From the NCBI GenBank assembly GCA_947629655.1, contig CANREL010000003.1:102789-166788 (forward strand): a DNA stretch of 64,000 bases. Direction: 5' to 3'. The notes under the pieces were generated by a model, which saw nothing but the letters and a program-made list of their open reading frames with translations, made no database searches and had not been told where the DNA came from. Position numbers and translations under genes: made by a program. The first letter of the stretch is position 1. Each line of letters begins with the position of its first letter. Shown here in pieces: positions 35,920-43,826 of the stretch. Origin of the DNA: an uncultured Bacilli bacterium (GTDB lineage: Bacteria > Bacillota_I > Bacilli_A > RF39 > UBA660).

Positions 35920-36594
35920 ATGGAACGCGATAGATGGACGAAGGTCATAGCAGTTGTTGCTTTAGTAGTTGCTATTGTTGGCTTGTCATTGGGCTTTGCG
36001 GCTTTCACAAACCAATTGACAATAAGTTCTGATACATCATCTGTTAATCCTAGTCAAGATGCTTTTAATGTCCGTTTTTCAACGGAGACTGGTCAAATTA
36101 AAACAGGAACTGTTAGCCCAACTCTAAATCCATCAGGAGGGGTGCCAGTAGAATTTACAGGAAATGATGCAACAGTTACAGGTGAGAGAAGTATTACAGG
36201 TATAGGAGGAACATTTACGGCTCCTGGACAAACATTGACTTATGAATTCTATGTTGGAAATCCAGGTGAATATGATGCATATTTAAAATCTATTGTTTAT
36301 GAAAATGCTGCTAGTAGTTCTACACCAATAAAGTGTGAAGCAAAGGATACGACAACGCCTGGATTAGTTGCAGCTGCTTGTGGAGGATTCGAACTTAAAG
36401 TTCAAGTTGGTGATCATACGACAGTTACTGGTTCAGACAATAGTATTTCTGAAAAGAAATTAGCGATGGGTGCATATGAAAAAGTTATTATTACCATAAC
36501 TTATAAAGCAGAAGCTCCTAGAGCTGATGGTGACTTTGATGTTAAATTTGGAGATATTTATTTGAATTATAGTTCTTCAGATGCTACGGCATAA
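35920..36594 (+). CDS. TasA/CalY-like secreted protein (SipW substrate)
   Basis: 224 aa. An N-terminal segment of the SipW-dependent type (basic residues, hydrophobic helix about 9-27, then AFTNQLTI) is followed by a beta-rich, Gly/Thr-rich domain with two Cys pairs. These are the hallmarks of TasA/camelysin-like fibre or surface proteins. Its base use is noticeably less A-rich than its neighbours. GAGGAGGTG precedes the ATG. The next gene encodes the matching signal peptidase, and a hairpin in between may raise expression of this gene relative to it. Confidence 0.72.
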   Translation: MERDRWTKVIAVVALVVAIVGLSLGFAAFTNQLTISSDTSSVNPSQDAFNVRFSTETGQIKTGTVSPTLNPSGGVPVEFTGNDATVTGERSITGIGGTFTAPGQTLTYEFYVGNPGEYDAYLKSIVYENAASSSTPIKCEAKDTTTPGLVAAACGGFELKVQVGDHTTVTGSDNSISEKKLAMGAYEKVIITITYKAEAPRADGDFDVKFGDIYLNYSSSDATA

Positions 36595-36598
36595 TAAT

Positions 36599-36627
36599 AA
36601 TATATTAAGGAAATACCTTAATATATT
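36599..36627 (+). terminator. Intergenic hairpin, possible partial terminator
   Basis: A 12-bp A/T-rich stem with AAATA loop lies between the TasA-like gene and the signal peptidase gene. Only TTT follows, so read-through is likely and the element could act as an attenuator or mRNA stabiliser. Confidence 0.5.
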
Positions 36628-36654
36628 TGCACAAAACTATTTGGGAGGAATAGA

Positions 36655-37779
36655 ATGAAAAAAAGTCATAAAAAAATGTTAGTTTTTCAAATCTTTTTTT
36701 CCAGTATCTTGATTTTAATTAGTTTTGTATCAAGTGTATTAGGTAAGTATCGATTAGTAATAATTTTATTATTTGTTACTATTCTTTTTAAAATATTATT
36801 TGGATATGAAAAAGATAAAAATCGATATAAAAAAGATGTCTTATTAGACACCATAATATTTTTATTAATCTTTTTTTTACTTTGGTATTTATCAGGGATC
36901 GTTTTCTCTTTTTCAAAGATAAATAGTTATTTTACTACAATTGGAATATTTAATTTTATTTTACCAATACTAATCATTGCCATTTTTAAAGAATTATTGC
37001 GTTATATGATGTTGACTAAAGCAAAAGGCAATAGATTACTCGTTGTGACAACTGTTTTAACTTTTATAATTTTGGATACTATCACTAGTGAATATTTAAT
37101 CTCATTTGCTACTAAATATGATGTATTTTTATTTTTAGCTTTGGGATTATTACCAGCGATAAGTAGTAATATTGCTCTTTCTTATGTGACATATAAAGTT
37201 GGTTATACGCCAGCTTTACTATACTCTTTAGTGCTGCAATTATATTTATACGTATTGCCAATTGTTCCAAATCCTAATCAATATATTGTCGCTATTGTCC
37301 AATTGCTCTTACCAATTTTGTATGCTTATAGAGTTAATTCTTTTTTGAAAAAAGGAAGAAGAGAGAGGCCAACGCAAGATGATAGCAAGCACCAAATAGG
37401 TTCACTTGTTTTACCTAGTGTAATAATTGTTTTTCTAGTTTATATAACATCTGGTTATTTTCATTATTATGCTGTAGCGATTGCTAGTGGATCAATGAAA
37501 CCAGAAATTCAAAAAGGGGATGTCGTCATAATTGAAAATATTAATGATTCAAAAAATTTACAAGTAGGACAAATCATTGCTTATAAATATGGTGATGTGT
37601 TAATTGTTCATCGCCTTGTTAATAAAATAGAGGTAAATGGGGAATACTATTTTTATACCAAAGGTGATGCTAACGAGATTGAAGATGGTTATCCAATTAC
37701 GAAAGATATGATTGTTGGAGTTGTCAATGTCAAAGTTCCATATATTGGATTACCAACAGTATTATTAAATGAATTGTAA
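36655..37779 (+). CDS. SipW-type (ER-type) signal peptidase I with large membrane domain
   Basis: 374 aa. The C-terminal 130 residues are an S26 signal peptidase with Ser280 (ASGSMKPEIQKGD) and His319 (VHRLV), the Ser-His arrangement of archaeal/ER and SipW enzymes instead of Ser-Lys. Residues 1-240 carry about seven to eight hydrophobic segments, whereas Bacillus SipW has only two in total. It should process the TasA-like proteins encoded on either side. GGGAGG precedes the ATG. Confidence 0.85.
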   Translation: MKKSHKKMLVFQIFFSSILILISFVSSVLGKYRLVIILLFVTILFKILFGYEKDKNRYKKDVLLDTIIFLLIFFLLWYLSGIVFSFSKINSYFTTIGIFNFILPILIIAIFKELLRYMMLTKAKGNRLLVVTTVLTFIILDTITSEYLISFATKYDVFLFLALGLLPAISSNIALSYVTYKVGYTPALLYSLVLQLYLYVLPIVPNPNQYIVAIVQLLLPILYAYRVNSFLKKGRRERPTQDDSKHQIGSLVLPSVIIVFLVYITSGYFHYYAVAIASGSMKPEIQKGDVVIIENINDSKNLQVGQIIAYKYGDVLIVHRLVNKIEVNGEYYFYTKGDANEIEDGYPITKDMIVGVVNVKVPYIGLPTVLLNEL

Positions 37780-37793
37780 AAAGGAGATCTATT

Positions 37794-38993
37794 ATGAAAA
37801 ATTCTAAAAAGAATGTGTCAAATCATAAGAAACATAAAAAGAATCTGGCTAGAGAAAAAGATGATATTTTTAAAAAGATGGAAGAAAATGGGGAAGAAGG
37901 AGATAAGTCTAAGCGATATATCAGTTATAATGTGAGACTTACAATTAATTTAGGGATATTTATTTTATGTCTTTTAATAATTGCGTTACTATTTAATTAT
38001 TCCATTCAATTTCAAGATGAGAGAAAGATATCTTATACGGAAAGTGGTGTAGCTGATTATCGTGTGTGGTTAAAAGAAAATTCTTCTTTTCCAGGACTTA
38101 AATATTTGGGTAAACAAGACTTAGATAATCACAATTATGCTTATGTAACTAGTCTGATTGACAAAATTGAAATAGACTATAACTACAATTTTAATATTGA
38201 GAAAAATAGTAATATCGATTTTGACTATGACATCGTTGGAGAATTATTGATATTTGATAGTGGTGGTAAAAATGTTTTCTATAGTGAGAAATATGATTTA
38301 TTAGGCAAAAAAAGTACAAAGATAGAAGAATCTAAAGAAGCTAAAATAGAAGAGATTATTTCTTTAGATTACGATAAATATAATGCGATTGCGAATAATT
38401 TTAAAAATCTCAATGGTTTAGATACAGTCAGTTATTTTAAAGTTTCTCTAGTCGTTCATAAACAGAATAGTAGTGAAGAAAACGAAATAATACTTGATGA
38501 TGATAAAGAGATATCTGTAACGATTCCATTATCAAAAAAATCAATTACTATTGATATTGACGATGTTGCCATATCACCAACTAGTCAGACATTAGTTAAT
38601 AAAGAATGGAAAGTTTTGATGAATGAATATTTGGTATTATTGATAGTTGTTTCTCTAATTGCGATTTATTTCTTAATTAAGATTATTAAACTTTTGAGAC
38701 TATTACATACTAAAAATAGTACTTATGATAAGTATGTCAAAAAGATATTGACAGAGTATGATCGTTTAATTGTTGAAAGTAAAACATTAGTCGATTTAAC
38801 GGAAAACAATATAATTAAAATTGAAAAATTTGAAGAGTTATTAGATGTTCATGATAATTTACAAACTCCAATAATTTATTATGAAGTTACGAAACATCAA
38901 AAATGTTATTTATATGTAAAAGATAATAATGACGTTTATCTACTTCAATTAAAGGCAGTTGATATGGAGAACGATAATAATGAAAAGAAATAG
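37794..38993 (+). CDS. DUF5305-like two-TM protein of the SipW module
   Basis: 399 aa. A basic cytoplasmic N-terminus, a membrane segment at about 53-73, an extracellular beta-rich domain of about 200 residues starting with TESGVADYRVWLKEN, a second membrane segment (about 279-301), then a cytoplasmic tail of about 100 residues. The order fits DUF5305 proteins that accompany SipW-type peptidases. The cytoplasmic tail with KHQKCYLYVKDNNDVYLLQ is an additional small domain. Function unknown; assembly or anchoring of the secreted proteins is a guess. AAGGAG precedes the ATG. Confidence 0.6.
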   Translation: MKNSKKNVSNHKKHKKNLAREKDDIFKKMEENGEEGDKSKRYISYNVRLTINLGIFILCLLIIALLFNYSIQFQDERKISYTESGVADYRVWLKENSSFPGLKYLGKQDLDNHNYAYVTSLIDKIEIDYNYNFNIEKNSNIDFDYDIVGELLIFDSGGKNVFYSEKYDLLGKKSTKIEESKEAKIEEIISLDYDKYNAIANNFKNLNGLDTVSYFKVSLVVHKQNSSEENEIILDDDKEISVTIPLSKKSITIDIDDVAISPTSQTLVNKEWKVLMNEYLVLLIVVSLIAIYFLIKIIKLLRLLHTKNSTYDKYVKKILTEYDRLIVESKTLVDLTENNIIKIEKFEELLDVHDNLQTPIIYYEVTKHQKCYLYVKDNNDVYLLQLKAVDMENDNNEKK

Positions 38994-41145
38994 GATTAAT
39001 AATGATAAAAAGTACATTTATGGACTAACGACAATTTTGTTAGTCTTTTCCGTCTTTATGATTTCTTTAGGGTGGTCTTTTTTTACACAGTCTTTAAACA
39101 TTGGAGATATATCAGCATCTGTTAGAGTAAATGCGGATATAAGAGTTACTGAGGTCAGTGTTGATAAAACTTTTGATGATGGGGCTTCTAGTTGGGAAGA
39201 TTACAACGTTAAAAGTATTAGCTCAGGAATATTTTTACCGGAAAAAGATTCAACTGTTACATATCGTGTGCAAATTACTAATTTCGGTAATGTTGAAATG
39301 GGGATTTTAAAAATAACTGGTTTACCAGAAGAGTTGGATTACGAATTGGGAGAAGGATATTCTTTAAAGGATAAAATATGTGTTGCTTCTTCTTGCAAAT
39401 CAGGAATTCAAAAAGATATCTATGTTACGATTAAATATAAAGATAATAAATATAATCCTGATAATTTGCAGTATGGCATAACTCTCAATATTGATTTTCG
39501 ACCATTTCATACAGTAACTTATACGAACTTTTTAATTAATACAAATACAGATGAATATCCTAAGGAAATTTTAGAAGGGGATGTTTTAAAAGTTAAATTT
39601 CCAAGTGATATTTTACAAAAAGATATTAAAGTTTTTATTAATAAGATTGATACAAAATTTCAATATGTTAATAATTTTTTACAAGTTGAAAATGTTTCGG
39701 GTAATGTCGTCGTTCAATATAGAACTTTAGCGGATAGAATTGTGCAACTTGCTGATAATAAAAAAACATGTAATTATAATGGTAATGAATCTTTGTTATT
39801 AACAACTGATTCACCTTGTAATGGTAGTGGTGGAGTTAATGATCCACCTCCTTATAATACTTATTTTTTGGGAACTAATGACTGTCTTAATTTTAATTAT
39901 GTTTGGTATTCAGGTTATATGTGGAGAATAACAGAAATATTAAATGATGGATCAGTAAAAATGATTTCGGAAAATATTTTATCTGCTATAAACTTTGGTG
40001 AAACTGGATTCTTTGATAACTCATATATAAAACAGTGGTTAAATGAAGATTTTTTAGATACTTTATATAATCATAAAAACATATTAGTGGAAGATGCTAC
40101 TTGGGATATATCAAATAGGTATGATTGGTGCTATGTTGCTCCGCTTCAACAACCAAAAGCCTCCGTTGGTTTAATGAATCCTTACGAATTTAGCAAGACT
40201 GCCAGTTATAGTAAAGATAGTTTTTTAAATCTTGGGCATGCTTGGTGGTTATCATCATATTCTGATCCACAGAATGATCCTCCTAAAACTGTTTCTGGAA
40301 TTCACTATGATGGAACAATAACAGGATGGGCTGTGCCAAATAACGCTTTTGGAGTCCGACCTATGGTAGTTTTAAAAGCCGATGTTAAATTTAGTGGTGA
40401 AGGAACACAAGAGAATCCCTTTGTTTTATTAGATGATATAAAAGCGGCTCAACCTGGGGATCAAATAAATACAAGAACTCCAGGAGAACTTGTTATGGTT
40501 AACGATATGTTATATCGTATAGTAAACACTCATAAAGAAGATGGAAAACTTGTAACTAAATTAAAAAGTGCTAATTATGTAAAAGATTCTGATGGTAATG
40601 TTATTATAAAGAAATTTGGTGAGATGAATATGCATAGTTATGCAGATGTTGTTAATTCAGAAAATGAAGATTATTGGGGAGCATATTTAAATGGCACATG
40701 GCTTGAACAACAAGGTATAAAAAAATATTTAGTTGAAGATACTTATTATGTAGATAATGTTCAAAAAGCACCTACTGATAGTACTATTGGTAGTTATAAA
40801 AATACTATATGTAAAGAGAAAAATACTACTGAAACAACAAAAGATTGTGTAAGAACAGATAAAACATGGAAAGGGTATGTTGGACTTCCAATTGTTGGTG
40901 AATTATTTGCATATCCATTAGGAGGAAATGATGTACATGATTATAAGACGGCTACCATGACTCCATATGGCGATGGTAGCTGGCCAATGATTGGAGCATT
41001 TGAGTCAGAAACTCAAGGTATATTTCAAGAACCATATGAACATACTTTTGCTGTAAAACCAACTATTACTTTGAGTGAAGATGTTATAATAGAAAGTGGA
41101 GATGGAAAAACTCCTGCAACGGCATTCAAAATAGCTTTACCTTAA
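38980..41145 (+). CDS. Large TasA-like protein with two DUF6273-like domains
   Basis: 721 aa. The N-terminus is a SipW-type signal (hydrophobic about 16-36, then WSFFTQSLNIGDISASV) leading into a TasA-like beta-domain (to about 180), a linker region, then two DUF6273-like units (about 275-485 and 490-721). Each unit shows the WRI-type strand, a Trp-rich segment (SYIKQWLNEDFLD; YWGAYLNGTWLEQ) and a closing motif (GVRPMVVLKADV; AVKPTITLSEDV). Probably surface displayed. The start is ATG 38980, overlapping the previous gene; ribosome site GGAGA. Confidence 0.7.
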   Translation: MKRNRINNDKKYIYGLTTILLVFSVFMISLGWSFFTQSLNIGDISASVRVNADIRVTEVSVDKTFDDGASSWEDYNVKSISSGIFLPEKDSTVTYRVQITNFGNVEMGILKITGLPEELDYELGEGYSLKDKICVASSCKSGIQKDIYVTIKYKDNKYNPDNLQYGITLNIDFRPFHTVTYTNFLINTNTDEYPKEILEGDVLKVKFPSDILQKDIKVFINKIDTKFQYVNNFLQVENVSGNVVVQYRTLADRIVQLADNKKTCNYNGNESLLLTTDSPCNGSGGVNDPPPYNTYFLGTNDCLNFNYVWYSGYMWRITEILNDGSVKMISENILSAINFGETGFFDNSYIKQWLNEDFLDTLYNHKNILVEDATWDISNRYDWCYVAPLQQPKASVGLMNPYEFSKTASYSKDSFLNLGHAWWLSSYSDPQNDPPKTVSGIHYDGTITGWAVPNNAFGVRPMVVLKADVKFSGEGTQENPFVLLDDIKAAQPGDQINTRTPGELVMVNDMLYRIVNTHKEDGKLVTKLKSANYVKDSDGNVIIKKFGEMNMHSYADVVNSENEDYWGAYLNGTWLEQQGIKKYLVEDTYYVDNVQKAPTDSTIGSYKNTICKEKNTTETTKDCVRTDKTWKGYVGLPIVGELFAYPLGGNDVHDYKTATMTPYGDGSWPMIGAFESETQGIFQEPYEHTFAVKPTITLSEDVIIESGDGKTPATAFKIALP

Positions 41146-41153
41146 AATAAAAA

Positions 41154-41175
41154 AATAGTGTCATAAAACACTATT
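41154..41175 (-). terminator. Intrinsic terminator of the ferredoxin gene
   Basis: An 8-bp stem (41154-41161 with 41168-41175) is followed on the minus strand by a T-run. Confidence 0.7.
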
Positions 41176-41187
41176 CATAATCGATAG

Positions 41188-41210
41188 AAGCCAAGTAATT
41201 GGCTTTTATT
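41188..41210 (+). terminator. Intrinsic terminator of the SipW module
   Basis: A 7-bp AAGCCAA/TTGGCTT stem is followed by TTATT; it ends the plus-strand operon facing ferredoxin. Confidence 0.65.
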
Positions 41211-41397
41211 ATTCTTCAACAATTGCTCCAGTTGGACAACTTTCAATTGCGTCTTTGCAATCTTCTTCATCAGCTTTTGGCACTTCATCAACGATTGTTT
41301 TTGAAAGACCATCATCACCAAGTTCAAATATGTTTGGTGCAATAGCTTGACAAGCTCCACAACCGATACAATTCTCTTTAACTACTTTTGCTTTCAT
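41209..41397 (-). CDS. 4Fe-4S ferredoxin
   Basis: 62 aa single-cluster ferredoxin: Cys10, Cys13, Cys16 (CIGCGAC) and Cys54 followed by Pro ligate one [4Fe-4S]; Cys47 is the extra Cys found in Bacillus-type ferredoxins. A small cytosolic electron carrier, possibly for pyruvate or radical-SAM chemistry in this anaerobe. GGAGGTAG precedes the ATG. Confidence 0.92.
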   Translation of the reverse strand: MKAKVVKENCIGCGACQAIAPNIFELGDDGLSKTIVDEVPKADEEDCKDAIESCPTGAIVEE

Positions 41398-41514
41398 TTA
41401 ACTCTACCTCCAAATTAATTATAATATAAATATTTATTAGATACAATTTAAATTTAACTATTTTAAATTATATTTAGGTATGTTAAAATAATGTTAAGGT
41501 AGGGAGGTATTGAT

Positions 41515-42354
41515 ATGAGAACAAGATCATCTAGATATCTTGATGAAGATATATCAACGAAGCCTAAATCAAGTCGTGCTGATAAAAATAAATATTTATA
41601 CGATGAAGTCAATGCGGGAATTAGATACAATGAAATAGATAACTTTTCTTATGGGGGGAAAATAGATAATAATCTATCTATTAGAACTAGAGAAGATTAT
41701 CAAAAGATGACAGAAGTTAAACCTCTAGAAGAAGATAATGTAAAGGAAGAAAAAAAAGAAGAAAAAGTTTATGACATAAATTCGGTTTTGGAAGAAGCTA
41801 GAAAAAATAGAACGATTCCCGAAGAAGTAGAAAAAAAGAGAAATTTACAAAATGCTGAATATAGTATTTTAGCGGATTTAAATAAAAAATATGTATCTAA
41901 AAAAGAAAAAGAAGATTTAGAAAAAGAAGGAATTAGAGAACTTATCGATACTATTACTTCTAAGAATTTACCTAAAGAGATAGCTAAAGCTAAAGAAACA
42001 GAAGAAGATGAAGAAGGAGATTTATTAAGTGATTTAATGGCTACTAATACGATGAATGCCATTGGTAATATAAATGATATAAATCTTGAAGAAGAAATAG
42101 CTAAAGAAATATTAGTAGAAAAAGAAGAAAAAGATGATGAAGATGAAATAAAGAAAGAGGATGGAAGGTTAGTAAACTCTTTTTATACAAGAAGTATGGA
42201 TTTGACAGAACATGATTTCGACATAAAGAATGAATTTGTTGAAGAACATAAAAATAGGACAAAGATTTTAATATTAGTCGTTTTAATAATTATAGTCTTA
42301 TTGGGAATAGCAGCGCTATTCGTCCTTAGACACATGGGAATTATTAATTTTTAA
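41515..42354 (+). CDS. Highly charged single-TM membrane protein
   Basis: 279 aa. Residues 1-250 are a Glu/Lys/Asp-rich cytoplasmic region with predicted disorder and short helices; one membrane helix at about 252-273 ends with a five-residue outside tail (tail-anchored topology). No family recognised. GGGAGG precedes the ATG. The gene is a separate unit ended by a terminator. Confidence 0.55.
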   Translation: MRTRSSRYLDEDISTKPKSSRADKNKYLYDEVNAGIRYNEIDNFSYGGKIDNNLSIRTREDYQKMTEVKPLEEDNVKEEKKEEKVYDINSVLEEARKNRTIPEEVEKKRNLQNAEYSILADLNKKYVSKKEKEDLEKEGIRELIDTITSKNLPKEIAKAKETEEDEEGDLLSDLMATNTMNAIGNINDINLEEEIAKEILVEKEEKDDEDEIKKEDGRLVNSFYTRSMDLTEHDFDIKNEFVEEHKNRTKILILVVLIIIVLLGIAALFVLRHMGIINF

Positions 42355-42378
42355 AGGTGATTTTAATCACCTTTTTTT
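42353..42378 (+). terminator. Intrinsic terminator
   Basis: A 10-bp stem (42353-42362 with 42365-42374) is followed by T; the next -10 box starts three bases after the T-run. Confidence 0.75.
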
Positions 42379-42380
42379 CA

Positions 42381-42386
42381 TATTAT
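42381..42386 (+). promoter_or_regulatory. -10 box of a leaderless yunB-like gene
   Basis: TATTAT is followed by five bases and then the ATG. The start codon's A falls where transcription should begin, and no Shine-Dalgarno sequence is present. Confidence 0.45.
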
Positions 42387-42391
42387 TTACT

Positions 42392-43090
42392 ATGTTTAAA
42401 AGAAAAGTATTAATAGTTTTAATATCGTTAATTTTGTGTACTTGTGTTTCTGCTTCTCTATTGGGGAGAATAATTGATCGAAAAATGTCCAGTTATGTCA
42501 CAGAGGAAGTTGATAAAGTATCTAAAATTTTGATTAGAAAAATATTAAATGATGATTTTTTTGATAAATTTGATTTAAAAAAGTTATTTCACATCTCTAA
42601 GAAGAATGATGGTGAGATTGAGATGATTGATTTTGATACGGTTGAAGTAAATAGAGTTTTAGGTAATATCAATGATGAAATAATTTATTATTTTAATGAG
42701 TTTGATAATGGAAACATTTCACTAATTGAAAAGTATTCAAGTGTTTTTAACAATTATGTAAGTGGTGATCAAAGAGGAGTTTTTATAAATATACCCATTG
42801 GTATAATATTTTCTAATTCCATGGTTTTTGGGGTTGGACCTAGCATACCGATAAAAATATTATTGAGTGGACAAGTTAAATCAGATATTAAGACTTCGAT
42901 TAAACAATATGGAATAAATAATGTCTTATTGGAGATTGATGTCGTTGTTGAAGTAAAAGAAAAAATAATTTTTCCATTTTCTAGTAAATATGTCAATGTC
43001 AGCTTAGAAATGCCTTTGGTTCTTGAATTAATTTCAGGAAAAGTACCGGAAAACTATTTAAATACTCAAAATTCTGATATAATTAAGTGA
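42392..43090 (+). CDS. yunB: YunB-like protein (sporulation protein homologue)
   Basis: 232 aa. One N-terminal membrane segment (about 5-25) and a YunB domain. The core IPIGIIFSNSMVFGVGPSIPIKI, then SDIKTSIKQYGINN and FPFSSKYVNVSLEMPLVLELISGKVP, follows the YunB pattern (GPRIPVKL, SDF/T, AGINQ, VGKVPD). YunB is needed for normal spores in Bacillus and is made in the mother cell. No other spore-coat operon is seen here, so this may be retained for another purpose. No ribosome site precedes the ATG. Confidence 0.75.
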   Translation: MFKRKVLIVLISLILCTCVSASLLGRIIDRKMSSYVTEEVDKVSKILIRKILNDDFFDKFDLKKLFHISKKNDGEIEMIDFDTVEVNRVLGNINDEIIYYFNEFDNGNISLIEKYSSVFNNYVSGDQRGVFINIPIGIIFSNSMVFGVGPSIPIKILLSGQVKSDIKTSIKQYGINNVLLEIDVVVEVKEKIIFPFSSKYVNVSLEMPLVLELISGKVPENYLNTQNSDIIK

Positions 43091-43098
43091 GATAAATA

Positions 43099-43127
43099 TT
43101 TACAAGTGAATTCAGTTGTGGTATATT
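43099..43127 (+). promoter_or_regulatory. Promoter of the yutD-like gene
   Basis: TTTACA, 17-nt spacer and TATATT. A small 7-bp hairpin (43132-43148) lies at the start of the leader. Confidence 0.6.
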
Positions 43128-43165
43128 AGTTCCTTACATTTTGTAAGGGATGGAAAGAGGTTTAG

Positions 43166-43450
43166 ATGAAAAAAGTTGAAATTAATAACATTTTTTATGA
43201 TGTAGAAAGAGATTATAAAGATGCTTTTGACATTGATGAAGTCAGTAGTCTTTGTACGGATTACTTTATTGATTTTGATTATATTTTTGGCGATTATTCC
43301 TATTCAAAATTGCGTTTAAAAGGGTTTTACGAAAGTAATAATAAAAGGGCAAAAAGTATTAATGATATCAAAGGATTAGATGATTATATAAAGAATTATT
43401 GTGCTTATGATTGTAAATATTTTTTGTTACATAAAGAAAATACTAAATAA
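43166..43450 (+). CDS. yutD: YutD family protein (DUF1027)
   Basis: 94 aa. The family signature is visible: DYIFGDYSYSKLRLKGFYE followed by a DYIKNYCAYDCKYFLLHKE ending, matching Bacillus YutD (VGDWGYGQLRLKGF ... EYCNFGCAYFVL). Two Cys near the end are conserved. A small cytosolic protein of unclear role widely kept in Bacilli. AAAGAGG precedes the ATG. Confidence 0.82.
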   Translation: MKKVEINNIFYDVERDYKDAFDIDEVSSLCTDYFIDFDYIFGDYSYSKLRLKGFYESNNKRAKSINDIKGLDDYIKNYCAYDCKYFLLHKENTK

Positions 43451-43518
43451 TTATTGAAATGTATTGTAAAATCGTGATAAAATGATATGTAGTAGAGAAT
43501 TAGAGGGAGGCTATTAAT

Positions 43519-43809
43519 ATGTCAGAAGAAAAAAAAGTTATGTCTATTGTTCTAGAAGATGGTTCAATTGATGAAGTTGAAGTTCTTTTATCTTTTGAAT
43601 TTACTGATACTAAAAAGGAATACATTGTCTATACGAAGAATGAAACTGATGACAATGGTAATGTTACTATTTATGTCGCTTCTTTAATTAGGAAAGAAGA
43701 TAGTGAACCTGTTTTAGGTAGTGTTGATTCTGATGAAGAATGGACAAGAATCAAGAGCGTTTTAAAAGAATTATCTAAACCTGATACTGAAGAAGAAGAA
43801 CAACAATAA
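43519..43809 (+). CDS. DUF1292 family protein
   Basis: 96 aa, acidic. The family's motif VEVLLSFEFTDTKKEYIVYTKN and a following YVASLIRKED segment identify a YrzB-type DUF1292 protein; cytosolic, unknown role. GAGGGAGG precedes the ATG. An AAAGGAGG follows for the next gene 17 bases on, so the two are co-transcribed. A TTGAAA-18-TAAAAT promoter is at 43454-43483. Confidence 0.85.
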   Translation: MSEEKKVMSIVLEDGSIDEVEVLLSFEFTDTKKEYIVYTKNETDDNGNVTIYVASLIRKEDSEPVLGSVDSDEEWTRIKSVLKELSKPDTEEEEQQ

Positions 43810-43826
43810 TAAAAGGAGGTTTTATT

